64,000 bases of DNA, from NCBI GenBank assembly GCA_026390735.1, contig JAPLFJ010000037.1, positions 62,001-126,000 of the forward strand, written 5' to 3'. The stretch's first letter is position 1. Every line of letters begins with the position of its first letter. The position numbers were made by a program, and so were the translations under genes. The notes below the pieces were generated by a model, which had not been told where the DNA came from, did not search any database, and worked only from the letters and a program-made list of their open reading frames with translations. This DNA is from Ignavibacteriota bacterium (GTDB lineage Bacteria > Bacteroidota > Ignavibacteria > Tepidaquicellales > Tepidaquicellaceae). Below, piece after piece: positions 54,444-62,733 of the stretch.

Positions 54444-55547
54444 ATGGCATTAAGATGTGGAATAGTCGGTCTCCCGAATGTAGGTAAGTCAACTTTGTTT
54501 AACGCTTTAACTGAATCGCAGAATGCTGAGGCATCAAATTATCCTTTCTGCACTATTGAACCGAACGTAGGTACAATTATCGTTCCTGACGAAAGAGTAG
54601 ATGAACTCGTAAAGATTTTTGTCCCTAAAAAAATTGTCCCGAGTACCATTGAGTTTGTTGATATTGCAGGACTCGTCAAAGGGGCATCCAAAGGAGAAGG
54701 GCTTGGTAACCAGTTCTTGTCTCATATCAGGGAAGTTGAAGTAATAATACACATCGTCAGATGCTTTGAAGATGAAAACATTATCCACGTGAGCAATAAA
54801 GTCGATCCTGCTGATGATATCGATACGATTGAAACCGAACTAATACTGAAAGACCTAGATACTATAGAGAAAAGATTTGAGAAGTCCGGTAAAAGTTTAA
54901 GAGTAGGGGATAAAAGAGTACAGAGAGAAGTTGAACTTCTTAACGGACTAAAAGAACATTTTACAACTGGCAGACTCGCAAAGTATTATACTGAAAAACT
55001 TGCATCTGAAGATCAGCAGATAATGAGGGAAATGCAGTTACTAACTGATAAGCCGATAATATATGTTGCAAACGTAAATGAAGATCAGGTTCTTGGCAAT
55101 CAGTACACAAAAATCGTGGAGGATATTGCAACTAAAGAAGGTGCAAAATTCATGGTCCTATCTGTAAAAATTGAATCTGAAATTGCTGCTCTGGAAACTA
55201 TCGAAGAAAGAAATGAATTCCTTACTGATCTGGGGCTTAAAGAATCAGGTTTGTACAGACTTATAAAAGAAAGTTATGCACAACTTGGGCTGATTACTTT
55301 TTTTACCGCAGGTGAGAAGGAAGTGCATGCCTGGACTCTCGATAAAGGACTTAAAGCTCCGCAATCTGCAGGGAAAATACATACCGATTTTGAAAAAGGA
55401 TTTATACGTGCTGAAGTGATTAAGTATAAGGATATGATTGAATATAAGTCTGAGGCCGCTGTTAAGGAAAAAGGACTTATGCGTGTTGAAGGGAAAGACT
55501 ATTTTGTAGAAGACGGTGATATTATGCTGTTCAGGTTTAACGTATAA
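54444..55547 (+). CDS. ychF: Ribosome-binding ATPase YchF (OLA1 family)
   Basis: A 367-residue Obg-like P-loop protein that binds ribosomes and prefers ATP over GTP. G1 is GLPNVGKST (9-17), G3 is DIAGLVKGASKGEGLGNQFL and the G4-like NVNEDQVLG is present. A helical coiled-coil insert (about 130-200) and a C-terminal TGS domain (about 280-367) with FFTAGEKEVHAWTL follow. Complete and typical in size. It follows the lipid-kinase gene by 1 base. Confidence 0.96.
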   Translation: MALRCGIVGLPNVGKSTLFNALTESQNAEASNYPFCTIEPNVGTIIVPDERVDELVKIFVPKKIVPSTIEFVDIAGLVKGASKGEGLGNQFLSHIREVEVIIHIVRCFEDENIIHVSNKVDPADDIDTIETELILKDLDTIEKRFEKSGKSLRVGDKRVQREVELLNGLKEHFTTGRLAKYYTEKLASEDQQIMREMQLLTDKPIIYVANVNEDQVLGNQYTKIVEDIATKEGAKFMVLSVKIESEIAALETIEERNEFLTDLGLKESGLYRLIKESYAQLGLITFFTAGEKEVHAWTLDKGLKAPQSAGKIHTDFEKGFIRAEVIKYKDMIEYKSEAAVKEKGLMRVEGKDYFVEDGDIMLFRFNV

Positions 55548-55601
55548 AACAAATATATTAACTATTGATTCTTTGTCCAATTAAAGATAAATTGTGATTG
55601 C

Positions 55602-57536
55602 ATGCGATTATCAATACACCATATAACTATATTATTATTTATCTCGGCGTCTTTCATTTGCAGGTCTGATAAATCTGATTTATCAGCTCAGACAAACCTT
55701 GAAGTTTTTAATAAATCTATAAATAATTTACCTTCACAGAATAAAATAGATGTAATCCTCGATTCCGCCAAAAAATATTTCAATACTGATATTGTCAGAT
55801 GTATTGCATTCAGTGAACTTGCAATCTCCAACCTTGACGATAAAATCACTGATGAATACAAGGCTGATGTTTACAGTAAGGTATCAGGTTATTATTTTAC
55901 TTCTGGAAATTATTCCAAAGCATTGGAGTATATTCTAATCGATTTAAGGATTCTTGAAAACAATCCGGGTGTTAACGTTCTGAAGATAGGTAGATGTTAT
56001 GTGAATATAGGAGAGATTTACAGAGCTACAACTGACTATGATAATGCACTTTTAAACCTTAATAAATCTGTATCAATTTTCACTGACTTGAAAAACGATG
56101 AAGGTGAAAAAGGTTTGTCAAATTCTTATGAGAGAATAGCGGCGGTATATTTTGAACTTAGTTATAAGATAGATTCCGCACTTGTTATTAAATCTATGGA
56201 CTATGCAAATAAGTCACTGGGATTGTCTGAGAAATATAAAATAAACAGCCGTAAAATAAGCTGCTGGAATATCCTCGGGGCTTGCCAGATTATGAATGAG
56301 AATTATGACAAGGCACTGGAATTATTCAATATGGCGCTAAATGAATCATACAGGGATTCTGCTTATTCGGACAGAAGTAACATTCTGAATAATATTGCAA
56401 GTTGTTACATTAAAATTGAAGATTATAATAAAGCAATTGAGTATGCTCAGATGAGTTATGATGAATCGAAGAAGCGTGGAGTGCTCATCTATGTCAGGGA
56501 AGCTTCATTTTTCCTGTATAAATCCTATCTTGAGTTAAGACAATTCGAGAAGGTCATTTTTTATCTTGATGAGTACAATAAAGTATCTTTGGAACTGTTT
56601 AGTAATGACAAGAACAGGGCAGTTGAATCACTTGAGCAGAAATACAGGAAAGAAAAAATTGATGAGGAACACAGGGATGAGAAAAATAATTTAATTTTCC
56701 TGTCTGTAGGCCTGTTTATAGTCTTTGTTTTTTTAATGGTCATCTTTTTCATGAGACATAAAGCCCTGAAGTTTATCAATAAGGAACTTGAACATAAGAA
56801 TAAGACTATTACTGCTCAGAAAGCTGAACTTGAAGAAGTTAATGCAATGAAAAATAAATTCTTTTCAATCCTTGCTCATGACTTAAGAAATCCGTTTAAT
56901 GGAATCCTTGGATTCCTGGATATCCTTCACAACAGCTATGATACATTAAGTTATGAAGAAAAAAAGCAGTTCATAGGTTATATTCATACATCGGCAAATC
57001 AGGTTTTTAAACTTCTCGACAGATTATTGCAGCTTTCAAGGTTACAGGAAGGGAGATATCAGTTTAATAATGAACTGGTTGATGTTAAAGATCTCACAGA
57101 GCAGATAATCAAACTTCAGGATACAAATGCACGTTCCAAAAGGGTTAGTCTGAAACTGCGTATTTTTGAAAATGTCTTCGTTAATGCTGATAAAACTTCA
57201 CTGGATATAATCTTAAGAAATTTAATCGATAATGCGATAAAATTTACTTCTGCAGGCGGTGAAGTTGTAATATCCTCGGGTTCTAATAATGGAAATGTTG
57301 AGATAATTGTATCTGATACGGGAGTCGGAATGGATCAGAAGGATTCTGATTCTATTTTCAGGCTTGATAAAAAAACAGTCTCAATCGGTACTAACAATGA
57401 AAAGGGGACAGGACTGGGGCTTGCCGTTTGCAAGGAACTGATTGATAAAATGAACGGGAAGATTAATGTCGAAAGCATAATCGGTAAAGGAAGTAAGTTT
57501 ATTCTTACTTTCCCATCCGTTGAGAAAAAATCTTAG
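55602..57536 (+). CDS. Sensor histidine kinase with periplasmic TPR domain
   Basis: A 644-residue membrane kinase. An N-terminal hydrophobic segment (about 6-20) exports a TPR-rich sensor region (about 45-350; e.g. YSKALEYILIDLRILENN, YDKALELFNMALNES, YNKAIEYAQMSYDES), followed by one transmembrane helix (about 364-386), a coiled coil, the H-box FFSILAHDLRNPFNGILGF with His426, and the ATP-binding N, G1 and G2 boxes (NLIDNAIKFTS, VSDTGVGMD, GTGLGLAVC). No response regulator gene is adjacent, so it is an orphan. It converges with feoB, and the two overlap by 4 bases. Confidence 0.92.
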   Translation: MRLSIHHITILLFISASFICRSDKSDLSAQTNLEVFNKSINNLPSQNKIDVILDSAKKYFNTDIVRCIAFSELAISNLDDKITDEYKADVYSKVSGYYFTSGNYSKALEYILIDLRILENNPGVNVLKIGRCYVNIGEIYRATTDYDNALLNLNKSVSIFTDLKNDEGEKGLSNSYERIAAVYFELSYKIDSALVIKSMDYANKSLGLSEKYKINSRKISCWNILGACQIMNENYDKALELFNMALNESYRDSAYSDRSNILNNIASCYIKIEDYNKAIEYAQMSYDESKKRGVLIYVREASFFLYKSYLELRQFEKVIFYLDEYNKVSLELFSNDKNRAVESLEQKYRKEKIDEEHRDEKNNLIFLSVGLFIVFVFLMVIFFMRHKALKFINKELEHKNKTITAQKAELEEVNAMKNKFFSILAHDLRNPFNGILGFLDILHNSYDTLSYEEKKQFIGYIHTSANQVFKLLDRLLQLSRLQEGRYQFNNELVDVKDLTEQIIKLQDTNARSKRVSLKLRIFENVFVNADKTSLDIILRNLIDNAIKFTSAGGEVVISSGSNNGNVEIIVSDTGVGMDQKDSDSIFRLDKKTVSIGTNNEKGTGLGLAVCKELIDKMNGKINVESIIGKGSKFILTFPSVEKKS

Positions 57537-59542
57537 TTCACTCCAAGAAACTGCAATCCGTTAACAACAACGAATGCAAAGAAGTATGCAAGTCCGGAAT
57601 AAATAAATAACTGCAGTATGGGGATTCTCCATCCTCCCGTCTCTTTTTTCGTTATCGCAATAGTGGAAATACACTGAAGTGCAAACACAAAGAAAATAAT
57701 AAGACCTGCTATCGTTGAAGTTGTAAACATGGGCTTATTTGATTCTCCTATCCGTGCCTGACGCATCGCGCTTATGAGCGATTCATTAAGGTTGTCATCT
57801 GTATCCGTAATTTTAAAAATCAATGCCATCGAACTTACAAATATTTCTCGTGCCGCAAATGTGGCTATCAGTGAAACACCCACTCTCCAGTCTAATCCAA
57901 GAGGCTTCATAACAGGTTCAATGAATTTACCTAATTCTGAAGCGTATGAACCCGAAATCCTTTCTGCATCTATTAATTTTGTAATCTGTTCGGTTGTCAT
58001 TTTATCTGAATTCTTTATCTCAGGATTGTTGTTGGGAAAATATGTTAATGCCCAGAGTATTACAGAGAATATCAGTATGGTTGGCCCTGCCTTCCTTATG
58101 TACTGGTAAGCATTATCGTAAGTATTCTTGAAAACGTTTCCTATCTTTGGTATCCTGTACACTGGCAGTTCCATTATGAAAGAAGAATTATCCTCTACTT
58201 TGATAAATGTCTTCTGGTATTTATTAATTACACTCGAAACTACAAATGAAGTTAATATCCCGAATAAATATATTAATGATAGTATTATTCCGCTGATAAG
58301 AAATTTACCCGGTAGTAAGAACGTAAGCAATAATCCGTAAACAGGAAGCCTTGCACTGCAGCTCATTAAAGGAATTATAAATATTGTCAGTATTCTTTCT
58401 TTCTTATTGGTTATCGTTCTGGCTGCCATTATTGCAGGTATGGCACATGCAAACCCTGACAGCATTGGTACAAAAGACCTGCCGTTCAATCCTAATTTGG
58501 ATAATGGCTTGTCTATAAGCATTGCCCCTCTTGCAAGATATCCTGAATCCTCAAGCAGACCTAAAATGAAAAATAATATTAGGATTTGTGGCAAAAATAC
58601 CATAACCGCTCCTGCCCCGCCTATTATTCCGCTCGACAATAAATCCGAAAACCAGTGGTGATTGTGTCCTGAGACTATTAAATCCGACAAGTATCTGAAT
58701 CCTGAATCAACAAGCTCCATTAACGGTGATGCTATCCAGAATATTGACGCAAATAAAACACCCATCACGGAAGCAAAAATGAATATACCCCAGTATTTGT
58801 GAAGCAGTATGCTGTCTATCTTCATCGTCAGATTATCGGGTCTGTTCAGACTCTTTGTTTCACCCTTTATGAATAAACCCATATTTGCATTCTCTAAATC
58901 AGATTTTTTTACGTTTGTATGATGCAGAACGGTATTCTCTATTTCTTCAATATCCTTGTATATCGATATTATATCTGCCTCTTCAAAAGCAATATGATTA
59001 ATATTACTTCCTCTTTCCTGCTTAAGTGTATATTTAATTTCGCTGATTAATTCAAGAATTCCTGTTCCAGTTCTCGGGTCAACCTTGATTACTTTGCATT
59101 TTAATTTATCGGACAATGTGTCAGTATTGATTGTCAGATTCTTATCTTCAAGTATGTCGTTCATAGTAAGCGCAACTATAACATTAAAGCCGCAGTTAAT
59201 AATCTGTTTGGCTAGTAATAAGTGTCTGGAAAACTGTGACGCATCAATCGTAACTACTAAAACAGATGGCTTTCCGTATTCAGGATGCTCAATCAGGTTC
59301 TCAACTGTTACTTTCTCGTCAGGTGAATTAGGCACCATGCTTACAATACCAGGAGAATCCATAAGGTTTCCGGTAATATCAAAATGGTTCAGGAATTTAG
59401 TAATGGAGTATTCTATTGTCGCACCTGGATAATTTACTGTCTTGTACTTCTTTCCGCTGAGGAAATTAAAGAGTGTTGTCTTACCTGAATTAGGCGGTCC
59501 TACTAATATTATTAATGGTTCTTGTGGTTTTTTAATTGACAT
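57533..59542 (-). CDS. feoB: Ferrous iron transporter FeoB
   Basis: A 669-residue Fe(II) transporter. The N-terminal G domain has G1 GPPNSGKTT (15-23), YPGATIEYS (G2, Thr42) and DSPG (62-65, G3). The G4 position reads TMND (126-129) instead of the usual NxxD. A helical insert (about 170-240) leads to the membrane part with the two gate motifs (SFVPMLSGFACAIPAIMAARTI and WRVGVSLIATFAAREIFVSSMA, each shown by position near 355 and 560) and about ten helices. It follows feoA with a 5-base gap. Iron control is suggested by the palindrome before feoA. Confidence 0.94.
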   Translation of the reverse strand: MSIKKPQEPLIILVGPPNSGKTTLFNFLSGKKYKTVNYPGATIEYSITKFLNHFDITGNLMDSPGIVSMVPNSPDEKVTVENLIEHPEYGKPSVLVVTIDASQFSRHLLLAKQIINCGFNVIVALTMNDILEDKNLTINTDTLSDKLKCKVIKVDPRTGTGILELISEIKYTLKQERGSNINHIAFEEADIISIYKDIEEIENTVLHHTNVKKSDLENANMGLFIKGETKSLNRPDNLTMKIDSILLHKYWGIFIFASVMGVLFASIFWIASPLMELVDSGFRYLSDLIVSGHNHHWFSDLLSSGIIGGAGAVMVFLPQILILFFILGLLEDSGYLARGAMLIDKPLSKLGLNGRSFVPMLSGFACAIPAIMAARTITNKKERILTIFIIPLMSCSARLPVYGLLLTFLLPGKFLISGIILSLIYLFGILTSFVVSSVINKYQKTFIKVEDNSSFIMELPVYRIPKIGNVFKNTYDNAYQYIRKAGPTILIFSVILWALTYFPNNNPEIKNSDKMTTEQITKLIDAERISGSYASELGKFIEPVMKPLGLDWRVGVSLIATFAAREIFVSSMALIFKITDTDDNLNESLISAMRQARIGESNKPMFTTSTIAGLIIFFVFALQCISTIAITKKETGGWRIPILQLFIYSGLAYFFAFVVVNGLQFLGVN

Positions 59543-59547
59543 ACAAT

Positions 59548-59769
59548 TTATAACATAACTTCAATACATCTGGCATCATTTCTGCGGATAGCAATAAGAG
59601 CCCCTCTCAGTGAAACTGCAAGAGGATCGTTAAAGATTGATTTATTGATTATCTCAATTTCCTGCCCCGGAGTGAATCCGTATTCGATTACTCTGAATGA
59701 AGATGGATGTGATAAATCAATTCTCTTTATTGTTGCTCTTTGTCCGGAATCTAAGTCTGCTATTGTCAT
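59548..59769 (-). CDS. feoA: FeoA, SH3-like partner of the FeoB transporter
   Basis: A 73-residue cytoplasmic protein with the FeoA pattern: MTIADLDSGQRATIKRID at the start, a middle YGFTPGQEIEIINKS and the closing RRNDARCIEVML. The frame contains TTG-ATG at its start; the ATG at 59769 fits better and gives the usual length. It ends 5 bases before feoB. A 27-base palindrome ends 5 bases upstream of the start codon. Confidence 0.9.
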   Translation of the reverse strand: MTIADLDSGQRATIKRIDLSHPSSFRVIEYGFTPGQEIEIINKSIFNDPLAVSLRGALIAIRRNDARCIEVML

Positions 59770-59774
59770 CAAAT

Positions 59775-59801
59775 TCTTATTTAGATTAAATCTAAATAAG
59801 A
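59775..59801 (-). promoter_or_regulatory. Palindromic operator before feoA, probable iron-dependent repressor site
   Basis: TCTTATTTAGATT and AATCTAAATAAGA (13 bases each, perfect) are separated by a single base, forming an odd-length palindrome. The inner TTAGATTAAATCTAA resembles operators of DtxR/IdeR/MntR-type metalloregulators (TTAG...CTAA). On the minus strand a TTGACT (59822-59817) is 18 bases before a TATTTA (59798-59793) that lies inside the palindrome, so a repressor bound here would cover the -10 box. Factor identity is inferred; no fur or dtxR gene is in the window. Confidence 0.8.
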
Positions 59802-59837
59802 TTCAATCCATTTTCAAGTCAAACTAACACATGTATA

Positions 59838-59866
59838 CTAAAAATCCCGCTGTTTAGACGGGATTT
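59838..59866 (-). terminator. Terminator of the hisS-lgt operon
   Basis: AAATCCCG (59842-59849) pairs with CGGGATTT (59859-59866). On the minus strand a T-run (TTTTTAG) follows, 25 to 50 bases past the lgt stop. Confidence 0.75.
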
Positions 59867-59890
59867 GTTTATAATATTATGTATTAATAT

Positions 59891-60706
59891 CTATTTCTTC
59901 GTTGTATTTATACTAATCAGGTTCTCATCAGTTTTATTCCTGAAGAGCATTAAAAATGCCAGACCAATAACAATCATCCCAATGGATATTAACTGTGCCT
60001 GTGTGAATATAAATATTACTTTCGGATTTAATCTGATAAATTCAACTATTAACCTTTCCGTTCCACTGAATATTAAATATATGAAGAATAACTGTCCGTA
60101 ATATTTCATTTTCTTCCTCATTGACATAAGTATAAAGAAGATAATCACTGATGCAACTAGTTCGTACAAAGGTGTAGGGTGAACCAGAACCCCTGCATGT
60201 GTCGGCACTATTCCTTTTACGTAACTGTAACCTAAAAATTCAAACGGGGTATTGTTAACAGGTAATCCGTAACAACCGTCACCCGATAAATGACAGCCAA
60301 CTCTTGCAATACCGTAGCACAGCATTGTTGCAGGTGCCATTGCATCTATAATCTGTAAAATACTTAATTTCTTGTACTTGCAATAAATGTATATCATTAA
60401 GAATGCAACTATTAAACCACCGTAGAAAGTCAGACCAGAAGGTGAGAACAATGTATCAGTGGTAAAAAAGGAAAGGAATGCTCCTCCCTGACCGAAATTC
60501 CATTCTTCTATTATATAAAATAATTTTGAACCAACCAATCCGCCGATTATTGCCAGAAATGTGATTGCAACTCCTATATTTTCGTCGAGTTTAAATCTTT
60601 TCAGCTCACGTGAAAATAAAGTACTGCCAATCAGGAACGCTATTCCAAGCATCAGGCCATAACTGTGAACTGTCACAGGGCCAATTTTAAATAAATCAGG
60701 ATACAT
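59891..60706 (-). CDS. lgt: Prolipoprotein diacylglyceryl transferase Lgt
   Basis: A 271-residue inner-membrane enzyme that attaches diacylglycerol to the lipobox cysteine of prolipoproteins, such as the three or more predicted in this window. The signature region reads GIARVGCHLSGDGCYGLPV, the Bacteroidota form of the Lgt motif; HSYGLMLGIAFLIGSTLFSR at the start and HPTPLYELVASVIIFFI are also typical. About seven helices are present. Its ATG overlaps the upstream stop by one base (TAATG), so it is translated with the 134-residue protein. Confidence 0.93.
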   Translation of the reverse strand: MYPDLFKIGPVTVHSYGLMLGIAFLIGSTLFSRELKRFKLDENIGVAITFLAIIGGLVGSKLFYIIEEWNFGQGGAFLSFFTTDTLFSPSGLTFYGGLIVAFLMIYIYCKYKKLSILQIIDAMAPATMLCYGIARVGCHLSGDGCYGLPVNNTPFEFLGYSYVKGIVPTHAGVLVHPTPLYELVASVIIFFILMSMRKKMKYYGQLFFIYLIFSGTERLIVEFIRLNPKVIFIFTQAQLISIGMIVIGLAFLMLFRNKTDENLISINTTKK

Positions 60707-61110
60707 TATACCTCTACTTTTAAGAATTTTTTAGCAGGCTCTTTTGTAAGTTTAATGCCTGCTTTAGTAATTTTCATTTTAAACATGTTTTTATCAACAT
60801 CAAGTTTCACTAACTTTAAATCATATTCTGTGTTCTTGTAACCGTATAACTTGTACTCATAAAGCGCATTACCCGATTTTGCTATAGAGATTACAGGTGC
60901 GGATAAACCTTCAATCACAAACTCAATCATTTTATTGTCCAGGTCTATCTTTGGTGTAACGTTTATCTGGTAAATAAAACTCCTGAATATTTTTGTTGTG
61001 ATTAAAGTGAACTGTAAGAAATCAGATTCCTTTATCCTGTCATATCCTTTTGATACATGAAGTTCGTACTCATATTTCAGTTTTTCGGGTCTTACTTGTT
61101 TTGTTCTCAT
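60706..61110 (-). CDS. Conserved-looking hypothetical protein between hisS and lgt
   Basis: A 134-residue basic cytoplasmic protein with no signal or membrane segment. It begins MRTKQVRPEKLKYEYELHV and is a mixed beta/alpha sequence (FLQFTLITTKIFRSFIYQINV, MIEFVIEGLSAPVISIAKSG) with a Lys-rich end (AKKFLKVEV). I do not recognise the family. It starts 2 bases after hisS and overlaps lgt by one base, so it is firmly inside this operon. Confidence 0.7.
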   Translation of the reverse strand: MRTKQVRPEKLKYEYELHVSKGYDRIKESDFLQFTLITTKIFRSFIYQINVTPKIDLDNKMIEFVIEGLSAPVISIAKSGNALYEYKLYGYKNTEYDLKLVKLDVDKNMFKMKITKAGIKLTKEPAKKFLKVEV

Positions 61111-61112
61111 TA

Positions 61113-62354
61113 TCAGTTAAAGTTGTAAGTTGTTATCTCATCAAGATTGATACCGCTTTCAGATCCGTCATTCATCCTTTTTATCTTCACTTCATTCGTC
61201 TTTATCTCGTCTTCACCGATTACAGCAACGTACTTTGCTTTATATTTGTTTGCTTCTTTCATCTGAGATTTTACGCTTCTGTTAAGTAAATCAATCTCAC
61301 AGAAGATTCCGTTTTTTCTTAACTTATTAGAAATTACCAGTGCTTTCTTTTTCGCTTCTTCGCCGGATGTTACTATGTATAAATGCGGATATTCCTCTTC
61401 CGGAAAAACATATCCGCTTGCTTCCAGGACTAATGTCAATCTCTCAAGCCCGCATGCAAAACCAATCGCAGAAGTCGGCTTTCCGTCAAGCTGTTCTATC
61501 AGTTTGTCGTACCTTCCTCCGCCAAGAACTGCATTCTGTGCACCAAGTGAATCCGAAACTATTTCAAACGTTGTAGATGTATAGTAATCCAGTCCTCTGA
61601 CCAGTTTGTAATCTACTGCATATTCTATGCCGAGTGATTTAAGACCGTCCAGCACATTCTCAAAGTGTACTTTGTTCTCATTGCCAAGGTATTCATTTAT
61701 TGTCGGGGCATTTTCGAGAATCTGAATATCTTTTGGACTCTTTGAGTCCAGTATACGTAATGGATTCTTCTCAAGCCTTCGCTTGCTGTCTTCAGATAAA
61801 TCATCTGAATATTTTAATAAGTATTCTCTTAAGTCTTTTATGTATTCTGCTCTTTCTTCAAGGTTACCTATATTATTAATCTTTATCTTTAATTCATTAA
61901 GCCCGAAACTCTTAAGGAAAAATACACCAAGAGATATTAATTCAATGTCTGCAACGTATTCACTGCTTCCTATTACTTCAGCACCGAACTGCGAAAACTC
62001 TCTGTACCTTCCTGCCTGTGGTCTCTCGTGTCTGTACATATTGGATATGTAGTAAAGCTTTGTGACAGGGGATATATTATATAAACTGTTCTCAATGTAT
62101 GAACGTATAACGGGCGCTGTCATTTCTGGTTTTAACGTAAATTCAGCGTCATGAAACGAGTACATCTCCTTCGAGACTATATCAGTCTCTTCACCGATGC
62201 CTCTTTTGAATAGTTCTGTCTTCTCAAAGGTTGGTGTTCTTATTTCCTTGTAATTAAACAAGGTTGCAATTTCCCGTAGTTTCTTTTCTATGTGCTGACG
62301 TTTAAACGCATCATCAGGTAAAAAATCAAGTGTTCCTTTTGGTTTCGATATCAT
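61113..62354 (-). CDS. hisS: Histidyl-tRNA synthetase
   Basis: A 413-residue class II aminoacyl-tRNA synthetase. It has KPGTLDFLPDDAFKR-like motif 1 at the start (KGTLDFLPDDAFKRQ), motif 2 YISNMYRHERPQAGRYREF, the histidine-specific GLDYYTSTTFEIV, GGGRYDKLI and motif 3 IGFACGLERL. The anticodon-binding domain (about 320-413) includes VTSGEEAKKKAL. The length is typical. It is the first gene of hisS-unknown-lgt; the upstream region holds the 11-bp repeats. Confidence 0.95.
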   Translation of the reverse strand: MISKPKGTLDFLPDDAFKRQHIEKKLREIATLFNYKEIRTPTFEKTELFKRGIGEETDIVSKEMYSFHDAEFTLKPEMTAPVIRSYIENSLYNISPVTKLYYISNMYRHERPQAGRYREFSQFGAEVIGSSEYVADIELISLGVFFLKSFGLNELKIKINNIGNLEERAEYIKDLREYLLKYSDDLSEDSKRRLEKNPLRILDSKSPKDIQILENAPTINEYLGNENKVHFENVLDGLKSLGIEYAVDYKLVRGLDYYTSTTFEIVSDSLGAQNAVLGGGRYDKLIEQLDGKPTSAIGFACGLERLTLVLEASGYVFPEEEYPHLYIVTSGEEAKKKALVISNKLRKNGIFCEIDLLNRSVKSQMKEANKYKAKYVAVIGEDEIKTNEVKIKRMNDGSESGINLDEITTYNFN

Positions 62355-62555
62355 ATTAATTTTATATAAAAGAAAATTTACTCAATTGACTAAATATTTA
62401 AAAGGTAAAAGCAATTTGCAGTTTATTCCTATAACCTGAATTATCTGCTCTGATAATACCCACTCACTATATCTACTATTTCCTTTCCCGTTTTTGCCGT
62501 CTGATATAAATTATAATACATATAGATGAGCATGTTTTTTTAAATTTCTTATCTT

Positions 62556-62632
62556 GGTCTGTGATTAGTCTATGATTGGTCTGTGATTAGTCTATGATTG
62601 GTCTGGAATTAGTCTCTGAGAAGTCTTGAATA
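62556..62632 (+). repeat. 11-bp tandem repeat, locus A (seven units, 22-bp higher order)
   Basis: The units in order are GGTCTGTGATT, AGTCTATGATT, GGTCTGTGATT, AGTCTATGATT, GGTCTGGAATT, AGTCTCTGAGA and AGTCTTGAATA. Two alternating unit types make an exact 22-base repeat in the first four, and later units decay. The same repeat, preceded by the same ATCTT, occurs on the other strand at 35463-35506. Confidence 0.9.
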
Positions 62633-62693
62633 AGTAGCCAAAAAAATGTGCTTATTTAATTACTTTTTTCTCGTATTCTGATTTGGTTTAATA

Positions 62694-62718
62694 AAAAAGC
62701 CCTTATTCAGGGCTTTTT
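62694..62718 (-). terminator. Terminator of the T9SS-cargo gene at the window end
   Basis: AAAAAGCCCT (62694-62703) and AGGGCTTTTT (62709-62718) form a perfect 10-base stem. On the minus strand TTTTTTATT follows. It lies 16 bases past the stop at 62734. Confidence 0.85.
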
Positions 62719-62733
62719 AAAATCACTCTTAAC

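Larger units (their letters stand above)
62355..62733. other. 379-base intergenic region with tandem repeats before hisS
   Basis: No gene is seen. It holds the terminator of the surface-protein gene (62694-62718) and a seven-unit 11-base repeat (62556-62632). The 200 bases next to hisS presumably carry its promoter, but no element is clear. Confidence 0.55.

Noticed and set aside
62556-62632. Possible CRISPR array
   Set aside because: The units are 11 bases, directly adjacent and without unique spacers, and no cas gene is present.
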